Shown here piece after piece: positions 48,511 through 58,534 of a stretch of DNA of 64,000 nt. The translations under genes were made by a program, and so were the position numbers. Below the pieces are notes generated by a model. The model was not told the origin of the DNA, did not search any database, and saw nothing but the letters and a program-made list of their open reading frames with translations. The stretch comes from an uncultured Bacteroides sp. (lineage in GTDB: Bacteria > Bacteroidota > Bacteroidia > Bacteroidales > Bacteroidaceae). Within the stretch, counting starts at the first letter, position 1. Each line of letters starts with the position of its first letter. The stretch spans positions 1-64,000 of the forward strand of contig CALUJK010000030.1 in NCBI GenBank assembly GCA_944320945.1, read 5' to 3'.

Positions 48511-48515
48511 CCTGC

Positions 48516-49436
48516 TTATACCGCCGCAGGTCCTCCCGACTTTTTCTTGCGGAACACATATATCATAGAACTGCTACGTTCTTTCTTCACCAATGCACTG
48601 AACCATGCCAATGTGCCATTTATCAAGCCTCGCAAGAAAGGACACGAACGATGCATATACTTCTCCGTCAACATGGAGATATAAAACGCATCAAACGGCA
48701 TCGGATAACGTTCAGCCAAAATAAAGCCATGCTTGGCACCAAAGCGCTGCATGGTATCGGGCGTGAAGTGCCACAGATGACGGGGCACGTCGTAAGCCGC
48801 CCAATAGGCTCCGTAGTGACGGGCATCGTAGGACAGGCAATTGGGCACTGCCACTATCAGCACACCGCGCTCATTCAACAGCCGGTTCAGCGTCTCCCAC
48901 GTCTCATTAAGATACTCCAGATGCTCCATGACGTGCCACAGCGTAATGACACCAAAACTGCCCGCTTCATAGTCTCCCAACGCTGTTTCGGGCTTTACGT
49001 CCAGTCCGAAATGCTGCTTGGCAAAATCACGCGCACCGGCATTCTTCTCCACTGCTTCCACCTGCCAGCCCTGCCGGCGCATCATGTCGGCAAAGTACCC
49101 TGTACCCGTACCTACATCAAGCAGGCAGCCTTCGTTGCAATGCGCTTCACGCATCACCAGCCGTGCTTTCCGTTTCAACATATATGTACGCACATAGTGA
49201 TACAGGGAATTGACCATTCCTTTCCGCGTGTCCGAGTGCGAGATATAGTCGGGGGTCTCGTAATAGCGCCCAATTTCGTTCTCCGGCGGGAAATCCTGCG
49301 TCATCAGAAAACCGCAATCACGGCAACGACACAAATGAAACACTTCGCCCGATGCATAGTGATCTATGCAGGTCAAAGTACGTTCCAATTCTACTCCGCC
49401 ACACAGCGGACAAGTTTGTATCGTGAATTTATCCAT
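48516..49436 (-). CDS. Class I SAM-dependent methyltransferase with N-terminal zinc-ribbon-like segment
   Basis: A 306-aa protein; start taken at the ATG giving MDKFTIQTCPLCGG, since upstream in-frame ATGs would add unlikely sequence. The N terminus has CPLCGG ... HLCRCRDCGF, a putative zinc ribbon, then a Methyltransf_23-like domain with motif I LLDVGTGTGYFA and ITLWHVMEHLEYLNETWETL. Such enzymes often modify sugars or lipids in the envelope; the substrate is unknown. It is directly followed by ftsX (5-nt gap). Confidence 0.85.
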   Translation of the reverse strand: MDKFTIQTCPLCGGVELERTLTCIDHYASGEVFHLCRCRDCGFLMTQDFPPENEIGRYYETPDYISHSDTRKGMVNSLYHYVRTYMLKRKARLVMREAHCNEGCLLDVGTGTGYFADMMRRQGWQVEAVEKNAGARDFAKQHFGLDVKPETALGDYEAGSFGVITLWHVMEHLEYLNETWETLNRLLNERGVLIVAVPNCLSYDARHYGAYWAAYDVPRHLWHFTPDTMQRFGAKHGFILAERYPMPFDAFYISMLTEKYMHRSCPFLRGLINGTLAWFSALVKKERSSSMIYVFRKKKSGGPAAV

Positions 49437-49583
49437 GAACATTCCGCCCAAAGGAATAATGTGCCCTGCGAAACGGCAGGACACACTAAACCTAAATTTG
49501 GTGCAAAATAACAAATAAAAACCGACTTACAGGAGATTCGTTAAGGAGATTTAAGAGTAACACATCTTTCCTCTCCATTATAA

Positions 49584-51002
49584 TCAAAGTTTAAACGCCA
49601 AATCGCTATCCGTCACTATCAGCACATGGTCGTTACCGGCCATGCGGCGCCCTTCGGGCACAAACTCGGCAACGACACCGGTCACTTCATCGATAAAAGT
49701 AAGTTCACCCGTGCGCGGAGAATACCACCAAGCCTTTTTCGTACGCCCGCTTATTTTGTCCAGCTTCACGCGGATGGGAGCACCCGTATAGGTATAAACC
49801 ATCAGATAATTCTTGCCGCGTGTGGCAATAAGACGTTCGTAGCGTTCTCCGTTCGGACCATCCAGCACACTTTGGTCGGGCACACGTTCCATGTAGGGAA
49901 ATGCCAGCATCAGCCGTTTCAGGTGTTTCATCTGGTTGAAACCATCGTCCTGAAGCGCTTCATACCACAACTTGGTAGCGCCATAGGCCGGCAGCACGCC
50001 CGGTTTCAGAAATTGCATGATGGAATTGTGCCCGTATGTATGCCCAAACGCACCGGCAAACACCGACCAATAGGCGTAGCGGCGCACATCTTCTGCCTGC
50101 CAGAATCCTTGCGAGGGGTCATGAAGTCCCTGCGGAATAGCTTCATACGAAGGCTCTCCGTCAATCACCGGCCGCAACGGCTGCATGGAATGGCTCAACT
50201 CGACATACCGCCAGTTATCTTCTTCCGTCCCCGCGGGCAGCAGATTTTCCTCGTCTGCACGGCTCTGCCCGTAACGGCGGTGACCGCTTTGAAACATATT
50301 GAAATCCAGCCACGCAGCCTTGTTAAACCACGTTGTGGAAAGCGTGCGACCAAAAGGATGAAAAGTCATCAAGTGATTCCGGTCAATGGACTTAATCGTA
50401 GTGGCCAGTGCCTCCCACACTTCCGGTTTGACATTGCCGCGTATATCGCCCCCGATTATCCAGATGATGTTGGGACGGTCTTTATAACGGTTAGCCAAGA
50501 ACGTGCCGTATGCTTTGGCCTGCTCCACGTCCATCAGTCCGCCTTTCACCAATCCACCCCAGATGCAGACCATGCCGATGTAGATACCGTTATCCGCTGC
50601 CGTGTCGATGATGTAGTCCATGTGATCCCAATATCCGTAGATACCTTCCAACTCCGCCAGCCGATTGAAGTCATAACCGAAGGGGTGCGACGATTGTCCG
50701 TAGCAGTTCATGGCAGGCACACCGTTGACGGTCTGTACCTGTACCACGTTAAAGCCGGCTTCTGCACAATGCTTCAGATAATAGGCAGCTTCGTCGCGGT
50801 TCAGCCGTTCGGGCAGCAGCCACCCCGTATCGCCCAACCAGAAAAAGGGCGTCCCGTCCGTGTGTTGCAAATAACGATGGTTGGCAGAAACTTGCAAAAC
50901 ACCGTGTACCCACGGCATTTCCTGTGCCTGTGCGCTGAATGACATAAGCGACCAAATGCCGCACAAAATAAAAAAGAAGTAGTGTTTCAAGTAGTTTTTC
51001 AT
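49584..51002 (-). CDS. DUF4038/GH140-like glycoside hydrolase, exported
   Basis: A 472-aa protein with signal peptide MKNYLKHYFFFILCGIWSLM, cleaved near AQAQ; start chosen at 51002 (an ATG 6 codons upstream is possible). It has a TIM-barrel of the DUF4038/apiosidase-like type: HTDGTPFFWLGDTGWLL, GFNVVQVQTVNGVPA, NIIWIIGGDIRGN, and DGEPSYE. A C-terminal beta domain (Put_collagen-bd type, KKAWWYSPRTGELTFI) follows. Related enzymes cleave plant or other side chains, but the substrate here is unknown. It diverges from the PL21 genes, hinting at a shared role in glycan breakdown. Confidence 0.85.
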   Translation of the reverse strand: MKNYLKHYFFFILCGIWSLMSFSAQAQEMPWVHGVLQVSANHRYLQHTDGTPFFWLGDTGWLLPERLNRDEAAYYLKHCAEAGFNVVQVQTVNGVPAMNCYGQSSHPFGYDFNRLAELEGIYGYWDHMDYIIDTAADNGIYIGMVCIWGGLVKGGLMDVEQAKAYGTFLANRYKDRPNIIWIIGGDIRGNVKPEVWEALATTIKSIDRNHLMTFHPFGRTLSTTWFNKAAWLDFNMFQSGHRRYGQSRADEENLLPAGTEEDNWRYVELSHSMQPLRPVIDGEPSYEAIPQGLHDPSQGFWQAEDVRRYAYWSVFAGAFGHTYGHNSIMQFLKPGVLPAYGATKLWYEALQDDGFNQMKHLKRLMLAFPYMERVPDQSVLDGPNGERYERLIATRGKNYLMVYTYTGAPIRVKLDKISGRTKKAWWYSPRTGELTFIDEVTGVVAEFVPEGRRMAGNDHVLIVTDSDLAFKL

Positions 51003-51163
51003 GATATGATAGTTTAGCATACTACAAATTCAATAGCGCTAAAATAAAACATATCTACAAAACCACCAAATCCCGACACACCCAATAACAACAAAGAGGC
51101 AGCCTTTCTGCCAAAAGCTGCCTCTTCACATCAAGATCGGCCACGATAGGATATTGGTAGTTC

Positions 51164-51198
51164 GGTCGGAAATAAGCGATTCTCAGCGATTAGAAAAT
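51164..51198 (+). repeat. 35-bp dispersed motif with tandem GCGATT, copy 1
   Basis: Matches the reverse complement of 60193-60227 at about 33 of 35 positions. The core is a direct repeat GCGATT-CTCA-GCGATT preceded by GGTCGGAAATAA. Direct repeats like this suit AraC-type or response-regulator binding, but that is inference. Confidence 0.6.
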
Positions 51199-51418
51199 AC
51201 AGGTTGTCAGTCCGCCGGGCATATTTGACATTTTGATAAATCCATTATCGCAAGTCACCGGACAGCAGAGAATCTTCCTGCCTCTCATACTGCAATTATC
51301 GGCCAAAAGCCACCGAAAAGGCGTTTTTACAGCATTTTTCAACAAACGTCGGGGTAATATTGCACAAAATCGAAACTCTTCTGCATGAATTTAAAAGCGA
51401 AAAAACAGAGATGCCACC

Positions 51419-51426
51419 TATCTTTG
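51419..51426 (+). promoter_or_regulatory. -7 box of the PL21 operon
   Basis: TATCTTTG 28 nt upstream of the first PL21 start codon. No TTTG at the right -33 distance, as expected for an activator-dependent promoter. Confidence 0.45.
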
Positions 51427-51454
51427 TGGAAAAACTACAAAAAAACTTTTTCAC

Positions 51455-53776
51455 ATGAAACACAAGACTATCTTACTGACCGTATGCCTGACATTCGTTT
51501 CCTTCTGTCTACCGGCACAAGAGCTGCGCAAGGAAGTAGTTTGGCAGGAAGTAGACGGCGTCACCGTACCCATTCCTCCGCAGACACATCCCCGTCTGTA
51601 TGTCCGTCCGGGCGACATATCCGAGTTGAAAGAACGTGTCAAAACCCCGCAGGCACAAAAACTCATCTCCGAGCTCACCAAACTGGGCAAAGACCGCACG
51701 CCGGAAGAGGAGGCAAAAGAGACTGATCACGGATTCCGCTATTACTTCAAGATGCGGGGCGTTACAAGCCGGGCACAGGTGCAAGCACTGGAATACCTCA
51801 CCACGGGCAACAAACGGCTGGCACGCCGCGCCATCACTTCCATGCTCGATACACTGAAAACGACTGACTTTGGTACACAGCAAGACCTGTCGCGCGCCAG
51901 TGGCGTCATGCTGATGGTTGGCGCAATGGTGTATGACTGGTGCTACGACCAGATGAAGGAATCCGAGAAGCAGGCTTTTGTCAAAGAGTTTGTACGCATT
52001 GCCAAGACGATGGAATGCGGTTATCCTCCACGCAACGACCAGCCTATCGCCGGACACCCGTCAGAATGGATGGTGCTGCGCGACATGTTGTCGGCAGGTA
52101 TCGCCATCTATGACGAATATCCCGATATGTACAATCATGTCATCACCATGCTCTACCGCGACTACATACCGGTACGCAACTACATCTATTCAGGGCAGAA
52201 CTATCACCAGGGCACCAGCTACGTCAATGCACGTTTCAGCTGTGACTTGCTCTCACTGTGGATTCTGGACAAGATGGGAGCAGGTGCCGTGTACGACCCC
52301 TCGCAACAGTTCGTACTGTATGACTTCCTGTACCGCCGCCGTCCCGACGGACAAGTGCTGCCTGCCGGCGACGAGAATCCCAAACCGCGTAAAACCATCC
52401 CCGGATATTCTCTACCGGCATTCCTGGCTGCCAACTATTATAAAGATGAATATCTGGCCTATGAATACGAACGTCGTCCGCGCCTCGAAGCACACTGCTA
52501 CATCTTCGACATCTTATGGCGTGACTACAACCTGAAATCGAAAGCACCCGATGACCTGCCGCTGACGCGCTATTCGGGCACACCTTACGGCTGGATGATT
52601 TCCCGTACAGGTTGGGGTGCCAACAGCGTACTGGCCGAAATGAAGATTAACGAACAGTTCATCGGCAACCATCAGCATCTGGACGGCGGTTCGTTCCAAA
52701 TCTACTATAAAGGTCCTTTGGCCATTGATGCCGGTGCTTATCAGGGCGAATCGGGAGGTTACAATAGCCCGCACAATAAGAATTATTTCAAGCGTACCAT
52801 AGCTCACAACTCATTATTAGTGTATGACCCGAATGAGAAATTTGCCTGCTGGAACTACGGTGGCGGAGACAAGACGGAATACGCCGCCAACGACGGCGGA
52901 CAACGCATGCCGGGCGACCGCTGGCTGACATGTAACTCATTCAAAGACCTGCTGTCCGAAGAATATACCGTGGGCAAGGCATTGGCACACGGCTTCGGTC
53001 CCGATGCACAAGAGCCTGACTACTCATACCTGAAGGGTGACATCACCAAAGCTTATACGAAAAAGGTGAAAGAGGCCAAACGCTCATTCGTATTCCTCAA
53101 TCTGAAGAACGAGATGGTACCTGCCGCACTCATCGTATTCGACAAGGTGGTATCTTCCAATCCCGACTTCAAGAAATACTGGTTGCTGCACAGCATCGAA
53201 GAACCTTCCGTGCAAGACAACGGCTTCACCGTGGCACGCACCAAAGACGGCGATACGGGTATGCTGCACAACAGTGTCCTGCTGCCCGAAGCCGACGATG
53301 TGACCATCGAGAAAGTGGGTGGCCCCGGAAAAGATTGCTGGGTATTCGGCAAGAACTATCCCAATGCCGCACAGCCCCGCCGTCCCGACCCTGCCAACGA
53401 ACGTGGTGAATGGCGTGTAGAGGTATCTCCCGCCAAACCGGCTGCCGAGAACTACTTCCTGAACGTGATACAGGTGGCTGACAACTCCTGCAAACAACTG
53501 AATGAGGTAAAACGACTGGACGGCGAACGTACCGTAGGTGTACAAATTGCCGACCGCATCGTGACGTTCAGCAAAGACAGCGAACAGCTTTCCGGACGCT
53601 TCCGTGTTAATGTCAGTGGTAACGGAAACATGAAGTTCGTCATTACTGACCTAAAACCGGGCAACTGGCAGGTAAAGAAAGACGGCGAGATATTCATCCC
53701 CGGCATCGAGGTGAGAAGTGACGACGGTGTACTCTCCTTCGAGGGTACGGCCGGAATCTATGAGTTCTGCCGATAA
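51455..53776 (+). CDS. Heparinase II-like polysaccharide lyase (PL21), first of three
   Basis: A 773-aa exported lyase; signal peptide MKHKTILLTVCLTFVSFCLP cleaved after AQ. It is closely similar along its length to Pedobacter heparinus heparinase II as I recall it. An alpha/alpha toroid (about 40-375) carries His201 and Glu204 (GHPSEW) and catalytic-type Tyr256 (HQGTSY). The beta-sandwich part carries His406, and His408, Asp425 and His451 as probable zinc ligands (GNHQH, AIDAG, RTIAHNSLL). It should cleave heparin and heparan sulfate by beta-elimination in the periplasm. No SusCD, sulfatase or unsaturated glucuronidase gene is adjacent. Confidence 0.92.
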   Translation: MKHKTILLTVCLTFVSFCLPAQELRKEVVWQEVDGVTVPIPPQTHPRLYVRPGDISELKERVKTPQAQKLISELTKLGKDRTPEEEAKETDHGFRYYFKMRGVTSRAQVQALEYLTTGNKRLARRAITSMLDTLKTTDFGTQQDLSRASGVMLMVGAMVYDWCYDQMKESEKQAFVKEFVRIAKTMECGYPPRNDQPIAGHPSEWMVLRDMLSAGIAIYDEYPDMYNHVITMLYRDYIPVRNYIYSGQNYHQGTSYVNARFSCDLLSLWILDKMGAGAVYDPSQQFVLYDFLYRRRPDGQVLPAGDENPKPRKTIPGYSLPAFLAANYYKDEYLAYEYERRPRLEAHCYIFDILWRDYNLKSKAPDDLPLTRYSGTPYGWMISRTGWGANSVLAEMKINEQFIGNHQHLDGGSFQIYYKGPLAIDAGAYQGESGGYNSPHNKNYFKRTIAHNSLLVYDPNEKFACWNYGGGDKTEYAANDGGQRMPGDRWLTCNSFKDLLSEEYTVGKALAHGFGPDAQEPDYSYLKGDITKAYTKKVKEAKRSFVFLNLKNEMVPAALIVFDKVVSSNPDFKKYWLLHSIEEPSVQDNGFTVARTKDGDTGMLHNSVLLPEADDVTIEKVGGPGKDCWVFGKNYPNAAQPRRPDPANERGEWRVEVSPAKPAAENYFLNVIQVADNSCKQLNEVKRLDGERTVGVQIADRIVTFSKDSEQLSGRFRVNVSGNGNMKFVITDLKPGNWQVKKDGEIFIPGIEVRSDDGVLSFEGTAGIYEFCR

Positions 53777-53814
53777 TCACCATTGTTTAACTACCCGAAA
53801 AACGAATGAATCAC

Positions 53815-56160
53815 ATGAAAAATAGATTGACTATCCTAACACTCTTTTTAATCTTCATCGCTTCTTTCCGGCTCTCCGCACAGGAGTTGCGGAAAGAGGT
53901 GACATGGCAGGAGATAGATGGGGTCACTGTACCTATCCCCCCGCAAGTGCACCCCCGTCTGTACCTCCGTTCTGCCGATGTACCAGCCTTGAAAGAACGG
54001 CTGAAAACTCCGCAGGCGCAAAAGACACTGGCAGCCATCAAGGCATTGGGACGCGACCGCACTCCCGAAGAGGAAGCCGCAGAACCTGACCACGCTTACC
54101 GCTACTATCACCGGATGCGTGGCGTCACCAGCCGTGCCGAATTACAGGCGTTGGACTATCTGGTGAACGGCAACAAGCGCCAGGCACGCCGTGCCATCAC
54201 CTCCATGCTCGACACACTGAAGACGACAAACTTCGGTACCAAAGGAGACCTTTCGCGCGCCAGCGGTGCCATGCTGATGGTCGGTGCGATGGTGTACGAC
54301 TGGTGTTACGACCAGATGAAGGAATCGGAAAAGCAAGCCTATATCAAAGAGTTCATCCGCATAGCCGGCACGATGGAGTGCGGCTATCCTCCCCGCGACA
54401 ACCAGCCTATCGCCGGACATCCGTCGGAGTGGATGATTATGCGTGACATGCTGTCGGCAGGTATCGCCATCTACGACGAATACCCCGACATGTACAATCA
54501 TGTAGTCAAGATGATGTTCAAGGATTATATTCCGGTACGCAATTACTTCTACGCCGGTCACAACTACCACCAGGGCACCAGCTATGTCACCGTGCGCTTC
54601 AGCAACGACCTGTTCGGCCAGTGGATTCTGGATCGCATGGGCACAGGCCCCATCTACGACTCTGCACAGCAATTTGTATTGTATGACCTCATCTACCGTC
54701 GCCGTCCCGATGGACAAGTGTTGCCGGCCGGCGATGTCACTCCACCCAAACGCGATGCACGAGCAGCATATACCCTGCCTGCCATGTTGGCTTCCAGCTA
54801 CTTCAAGGACGAATATTTGGCCTATGAGTTCGAACGAAATCCGGACTTGCAGCAACAGGGCGGCGAAGTGCTGGACCACTGCCTCATCTTCGACCTGCTG
54901 TGGAGAGACTATGACCTGAAGGCCAAAGCACCGGACGACCTGCCGCTGACACGCTTCTCCGGCACACCGTTCGGCTGGATGATAGCCCGTACCGGCTGGG
55001 GCGCCAACAGTGTCATTGTCGAGATGAAAATTAACGAGCAGTTTGTAGGCAACCACCAGCACATGGACGGCGGTTCGTTCCAAATCTACTACAAAGGTCC
55101 TTTGGCTATTGATGCCGGTGCGTATGGTGGCAGCTCAGGCGGTTACAACAGCCCGCACAACAAGAACTTCTTCAAACGCACCATTGCTCATAACTCACTG
55201 CTGGTGTATGACCCCGACGAGAAGTTTGCCTGCTGGAACTACGGTGGCGGAGACAAGACCGAATACGCCGACAACGACGGCGGACAACGAATGCCGGGCG
55301 ACCGCTGGCAGACTTGCAATGTGTTCAGCGAACTGCTGTCTCCGGAATATACCATGGGTAAGACACTGGCACACGGCTTCGGTCCCGACATCAACGTACC
55401 GGAATACTCTTATCTGAAAGGCGACATCACCCAAGCATACACGCAAAAGGTGAAAGAGGTGAAACGCTCCTTCGTATTCCTCAACTTGAAAAACGAACAG
55501 GTGCCTGCCGCACTCATCGTGTTCGACAAGGTGGTATCTTCCAATCCGGACTTCAAGAAGTATTGGTTGCTGCACAGCATCGAAGAACCGGCAGTGAACG
55601 GAAACACATTCACCGTGACACGTACCAAGAACGGCGATACGGGCATGTTGCAGAACAGTGTCCTGCTGCCCGAAGCTGACGATGCCCACATTGAAACCGT
55701 AGGCGGACCGGGCAAAGAGTTCTGGGTGTTCGGCACAAACTATGCCAACGATGCTCTGCCCAGTCGTCCCGACCCTGCCAACGAACGCGGTGCGTGGCGC
55801 GTAGAAGTTTCGCCCGCCAAACCGGCAGCCGAGAACTACTTCCTGAACGTGATACAAGTAGCGGACAATACATGCAAGCAACTGAATGATGTGAAGCGTC
55901 TGGACGGCGAACGTACCGTCGGGGTACAGATTGCCGACCGCATTGTCACATTCAGCAAGAACAGTAAGCCACTTGCCGGACGATTCAGTATAAAGGCCGA
56001 AGGCAACGGAACCATGAAGTTTGTCATCACCGACCTGAAACCGGGTAACTGGCAAATAAAGAAAGACGGTAAGATATTTATCCCCGGCACCGAGGTAAAA
56101 AGCGATGACGGACTACTCTCTTTCGAAGGAACCGCCGGTGTGTATGAATTCCGCCGATAA
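53815..56160 (+). CDS. Heparinase II-like polysaccharide lyase (PL21), second of three
   Basis: A 781-aa paralog of the preceding gene, 38 nt downstream; an ATG at 53806 would add three residues. The signal peptide ends FRLSAQ. All active-site residues are kept: His202, Glu205, Tyr257, the GNHQH pair, AIDAG Asp and RTIAHNSLL His. Relative to copy 1 it has an extra stretch near residue 345 (NPDLQQQGGEVLDHC) at the rim of the toroid, close to where substrate enters. By eye it is about three-quarters identical to copies 1 and 3. Co-transcription with copy 1 is likely. Confidence 0.92.
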   Translation: MKNRLTILTLFLIFIASFRLSAQELRKEVTWQEIDGVTVPIPPQVHPRLYLRSADVPALKERLKTPQAQKTLAAIKALGRDRTPEEEAAEPDHAYRYYHRMRGVTSRAELQALDYLVNGNKRQARRAITSMLDTLKTTNFGTKGDLSRASGAMLMVGAMVYDWCYDQMKESEKQAYIKEFIRIAGTMECGYPPRDNQPIAGHPSEWMIMRDMLSAGIAIYDEYPDMYNHVVKMMFKDYIPVRNYFYAGHNYHQGTSYVTVRFSNDLFGQWILDRMGTGPIYDSAQQFVLYDLIYRRRPDGQVLPAGDVTPPKRDARAAYTLPAMLASSYFKDEYLAYEFERNPDLQQQGGEVLDHCLIFDLLWRDYDLKAKAPDDLPLTRFSGTPFGWMIARTGWGANSVIVEMKINEQFVGNHQHMDGGSFQIYYKGPLAIDAGAYGGSSGGYNSPHNKNFFKRTIAHNSLLVYDPDEKFACWNYGGGDKTEYADNDGGQRMPGDRWQTCNVFSELLSPEYTMGKTLAHGFGPDINVPEYSYLKGDITQAYTQKVKEVKRSFVFLNLKNEQVPAALIVFDKVVSSNPDFKKYWLLHSIEEPAVNGNTFTVTRTKNGDTGMLQNSVLLPEADDAHIETVGGPGKEFWVFGTNYANDALPSRPDPANERGAWRVEVSPAKPAAENYFLNVIQVADNTCKQLNDVKRLDGERTVGVQIADRIVTFSKNSKPLAGRFSIKAEGNGTMKFVITDLKPGNWQIKKDGKIFIPGTEVKSDDGLLSFEGTAGVYEFRR

Positions 56161-56183
56161 CAATATATTCAACTCATTTTATC

Positions 56184-58529
56184 ATGAAGCACAAATCGAT
56201 TTTACTGACCATCTGCTTTGCCTTCTTTGCACTTTTCCTGTCCGCACAGGAACAGCGCAAAGAAGTGACATGGCAACAAATAGAAGGGGTTAACGTACCC
56301 ATCCCACCACAGACGCATCCGCGTCTCTACCTGCGCAGTTCGGACATCCCCGCCTTGAAAGAACGGCTGAAAAGCCCGCAAGTGCAGCAGACACTCGATA
56401 TTTTAAAGCAACTTGCCAAAGAGCGCACCGCTGCAGAAGAGGCAGCCGAACCGAAACATGATTTCCGCTATTACTACAGAATGCGGGGAGTCACCACCCA
56501 AGCACAACTACAGGCATTGGACTACCTTACCACGGGTAACCGGCGGCAGGCACGGCGAGCCATCACTTCCATGCTCGATACACTGCGCACCACCAACTTC
56601 ACTAACCAGAAGGGCGACCTGACGCGTGCCAGCGGTGTTATGCTCATGGTGGGTGGAATGGTGTATGACTGGTGCTACGACCAAATGAAGGAATCGGAAA
56701 AGCAAGCCTATATCAAGGAGTTCATCCGCATCGCCAAGACCATGGAGTGCGGCTATCCGCCCCGCGACAACCAGCCCATTGCCGGACATCCGTCGGAGTG
56801 GATGATTATGCGTGACATGCTGTCGGCAGGTATCGCCATCTACGACGAATATCCCGACATGTACAACTATGTCATCAAGATGTTGTTCGAGAAATATATT
56901 CCTGTACGCAATTATTTCTATGCCGGACACAACTATCATCAAGGCACCAACTATATGCATGTCCGTTTTGCCTGCGACCTCTACCTGCTCTGGATTCTGG
57001 ACAAGATGGGCGTTGGCAACGTATATGACCCTGCCCAACAGTTTGTACTGTACGATATCATCTACCGCCGTCGGCCCGACGGTACCTTACTGCCTGCGGG
57101 CGACGACTATCCGCAACCCCGCCCTTCGCTGCTGACAATGCCCACCCCCATGATGCTGGCATCCAGCTACTACGGCGACGGCTACTTGGCGCATGAATTC
57201 GAACTGAACCCGCGTATCGACTCGCCGGGCAACGAAGTGATGAATCACTGCCTCATCCACGAACTGCTGTGGCGCGACTACGACCTGAAAGCAACAGCAC
57301 CGGACTCGCTTCCGCTGACCCGCTTTTCGGGCACGCCTTTCGGATGGATGATTGCCCGCACAGGATGGGATACCAACAGCGTCATCGCCGAGATGAAAAT
57401 CAACGAGCAGTTTGTGGGCAACCATCAGCACATGGACGGCGGTTCGTTCCAAATCTATTATAAAGGTCCACTTGCCATCGATGCCGGCGCTTACAGTGGC
57501 AGTTCGGGCGGCTACAACAGCGAGAACAACAAAAACTATTTCAAGCGCACCATTGCACACAATTCGCTTTTAGTGTACGACCCTGACGAGAAGTTCGGAT
57601 GCTGGAGCTATGGCGGTGGCGGCAAGACGCGCTACGCCGCCAACGACGGCGGACAGCGTATGCCGGGCGAAGGATGGAAAACCTGCAACGACATGGATAG
57701 TCTCCTATCTAAAGAGTACACCGTAGGAAAGATTCTGGCACACGGCTACGGAACCGACATCCAGAAGCCGGACTATTCGTACCTGAAAGGAGACATCACT
57801 CAAGCATATACGAACAAGGTGAAAGAAGCAAAACGCTCATTCGTCTTCCTCAACCTGAAGAACGAGACGGTACCTGCCGCCCTCATTGTGTTCGACAAAG
57901 TCGTATCGGCGAATCCCGACTTCAAGAAATACTGGTTGCTACACAGCATCGAGGAGCCGTCCATCAACGGCAACACGTTTACCGTGGCACGTACCAAAGA
58001 CGGTGACACGGGCATGTTGCAGAACAGCGTCCTGCTGCCTACAGCCGACGACCTGCACCTGGAAAAAGTAGGCGGTCCCGGCAAAGAATGCTGGGTGTTC
58101 GGCAAGAACTACCCAAACGATGCGATGCCCCCCTATCCAGACCCTGCTAACGAGCGCGGTTCATGGCGTATGGAAGTTTCGCCCATCAAGGCTGCTGCCG
58201 AAAATTATTTTCTGAACGTCATACAAGTGGCAGACAATACCTGCAAACAACTAAACGACGTGAAGCGCTTAGACGGGGAACGCACGGTAGGTGTACAGAT
58301 TGCCGACCGCATCGTCACCTTCAGCAAGAACAGCGAAGAGCTTTCCGGCCGTTTCACCCTAACGGCAGAAGGAAACGGGACCATGAAGTTCGTCATCACC
58401 GACCTGAAACCGGGAAACTGGCAAGTGAAGAAAAACGGTGAAATCTTCATTCCAACCATGGAAGTGAAGAGTGACGACGGCATCCTGTCATTTGAGGGAG
58501 AAGCCGGGGTCTATGAATTCAGAAGATAA
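56184..58529 (+). CDS. Heparinase II-like polysaccharide lyase (PL21), third of three
   Basis: A 781-aa paralog, 23 nt after copy 2. The signal peptide MKHKSILLTICFAFFALFLS resembles copy 1, suggesting stepwise duplication. Active-site residues are conserved (His202, Glu205, Tyr257 in HQGTNY, GNHQH, AIDAG, RTIAHNSLL). It differs from the other two at normally shared places: NSENNKN for NSPHNKN, GCWSYGGGGKTRYA for ACWNYGGGDKTEYA, and the toroid-edge loop NPRIDSPGNEVMNHC. These may mark different sulfation preferences. The gene ends 6 nt before an inverted-repeat element. Confidence 0.92.
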   Translation: MKHKSILLTICFAFFALFLSAQEQRKEVTWQQIEGVNVPIPPQTHPRLYLRSSDIPALKERLKSPQVQQTLDILKQLAKERTAAEEAAEPKHDFRYYYRMRGVTTQAQLQALDYLTTGNRRQARRAITSMLDTLRTTNFTNQKGDLTRASGVMLMVGGMVYDWCYDQMKESEKQAYIKEFIRIAKTMECGYPPRDNQPIAGHPSEWMIMRDMLSAGIAIYDEYPDMYNYVIKMLFEKYIPVRNYFYAGHNYHQGTNYMHVRFACDLYLLWILDKMGVGNVYDPAQQFVLYDIIYRRRPDGTLLPAGDDYPQPRPSLLTMPTPMMLASSYYGDGYLAHEFELNPRIDSPGNEVMNHCLIHELLWRDYDLKATAPDSLPLTRFSGTPFGWMIARTGWDTNSVIAEMKINEQFVGNHQHMDGGSFQIYYKGPLAIDAGAYSGSSGGYNSENNKNYFKRTIAHNSLLVYDPDEKFGCWSYGGGGKTRYAANDGGQRMPGEGWKTCNDMDSLLSKEYTVGKILAHGYGTDIQKPDYSYLKGDITQAYTNKVKEAKRSFVFLNLKNETVPAALIVFDKVVSANPDFKKYWLLHSIEEPSINGNTFTVARTKDGDTGMLQNSVLLPTADDLHLEKVGGPGKECWVFGKNYPNDAMPPYPDPANERGSWRMEVSPIKAAAENYFLNVIQVADNTCKQLNDVKRLDGERTVGVQIADRIVTFSKNSEELSGRFTLTAEGNGTMKFVITDLKPGNWQVKKNGEIFIPTMEVKSDDGILSFEGEAGVYEFRR

Positions 58530-58534
58530 TAGTT

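Larger units (their letters stand above)
51003..51454. other. Divergent regulatory region between the GH140-like gene and the PL21 genes
   Basis: About 450 nt without a gene. It holds a hairpin at 51095-51125 (AGAGGCAGC/GCTGCCTCT, no T run on either strand), a 35-bp motif at 51164-51198 repeated in inverse at 60193-60227, and a -7 box at 51419-51426. The size suggests a regulated divergent promoter. Confidence 0.6.

Noticed and set aside
51455..58529. PL12/PL15 heparinase III-type or alginate lyase families for the three lyases
   Set aside because: Length, HQGxSY, GNHQH and near-continuous similarity to Pedobacter heparinase II point to PL21.
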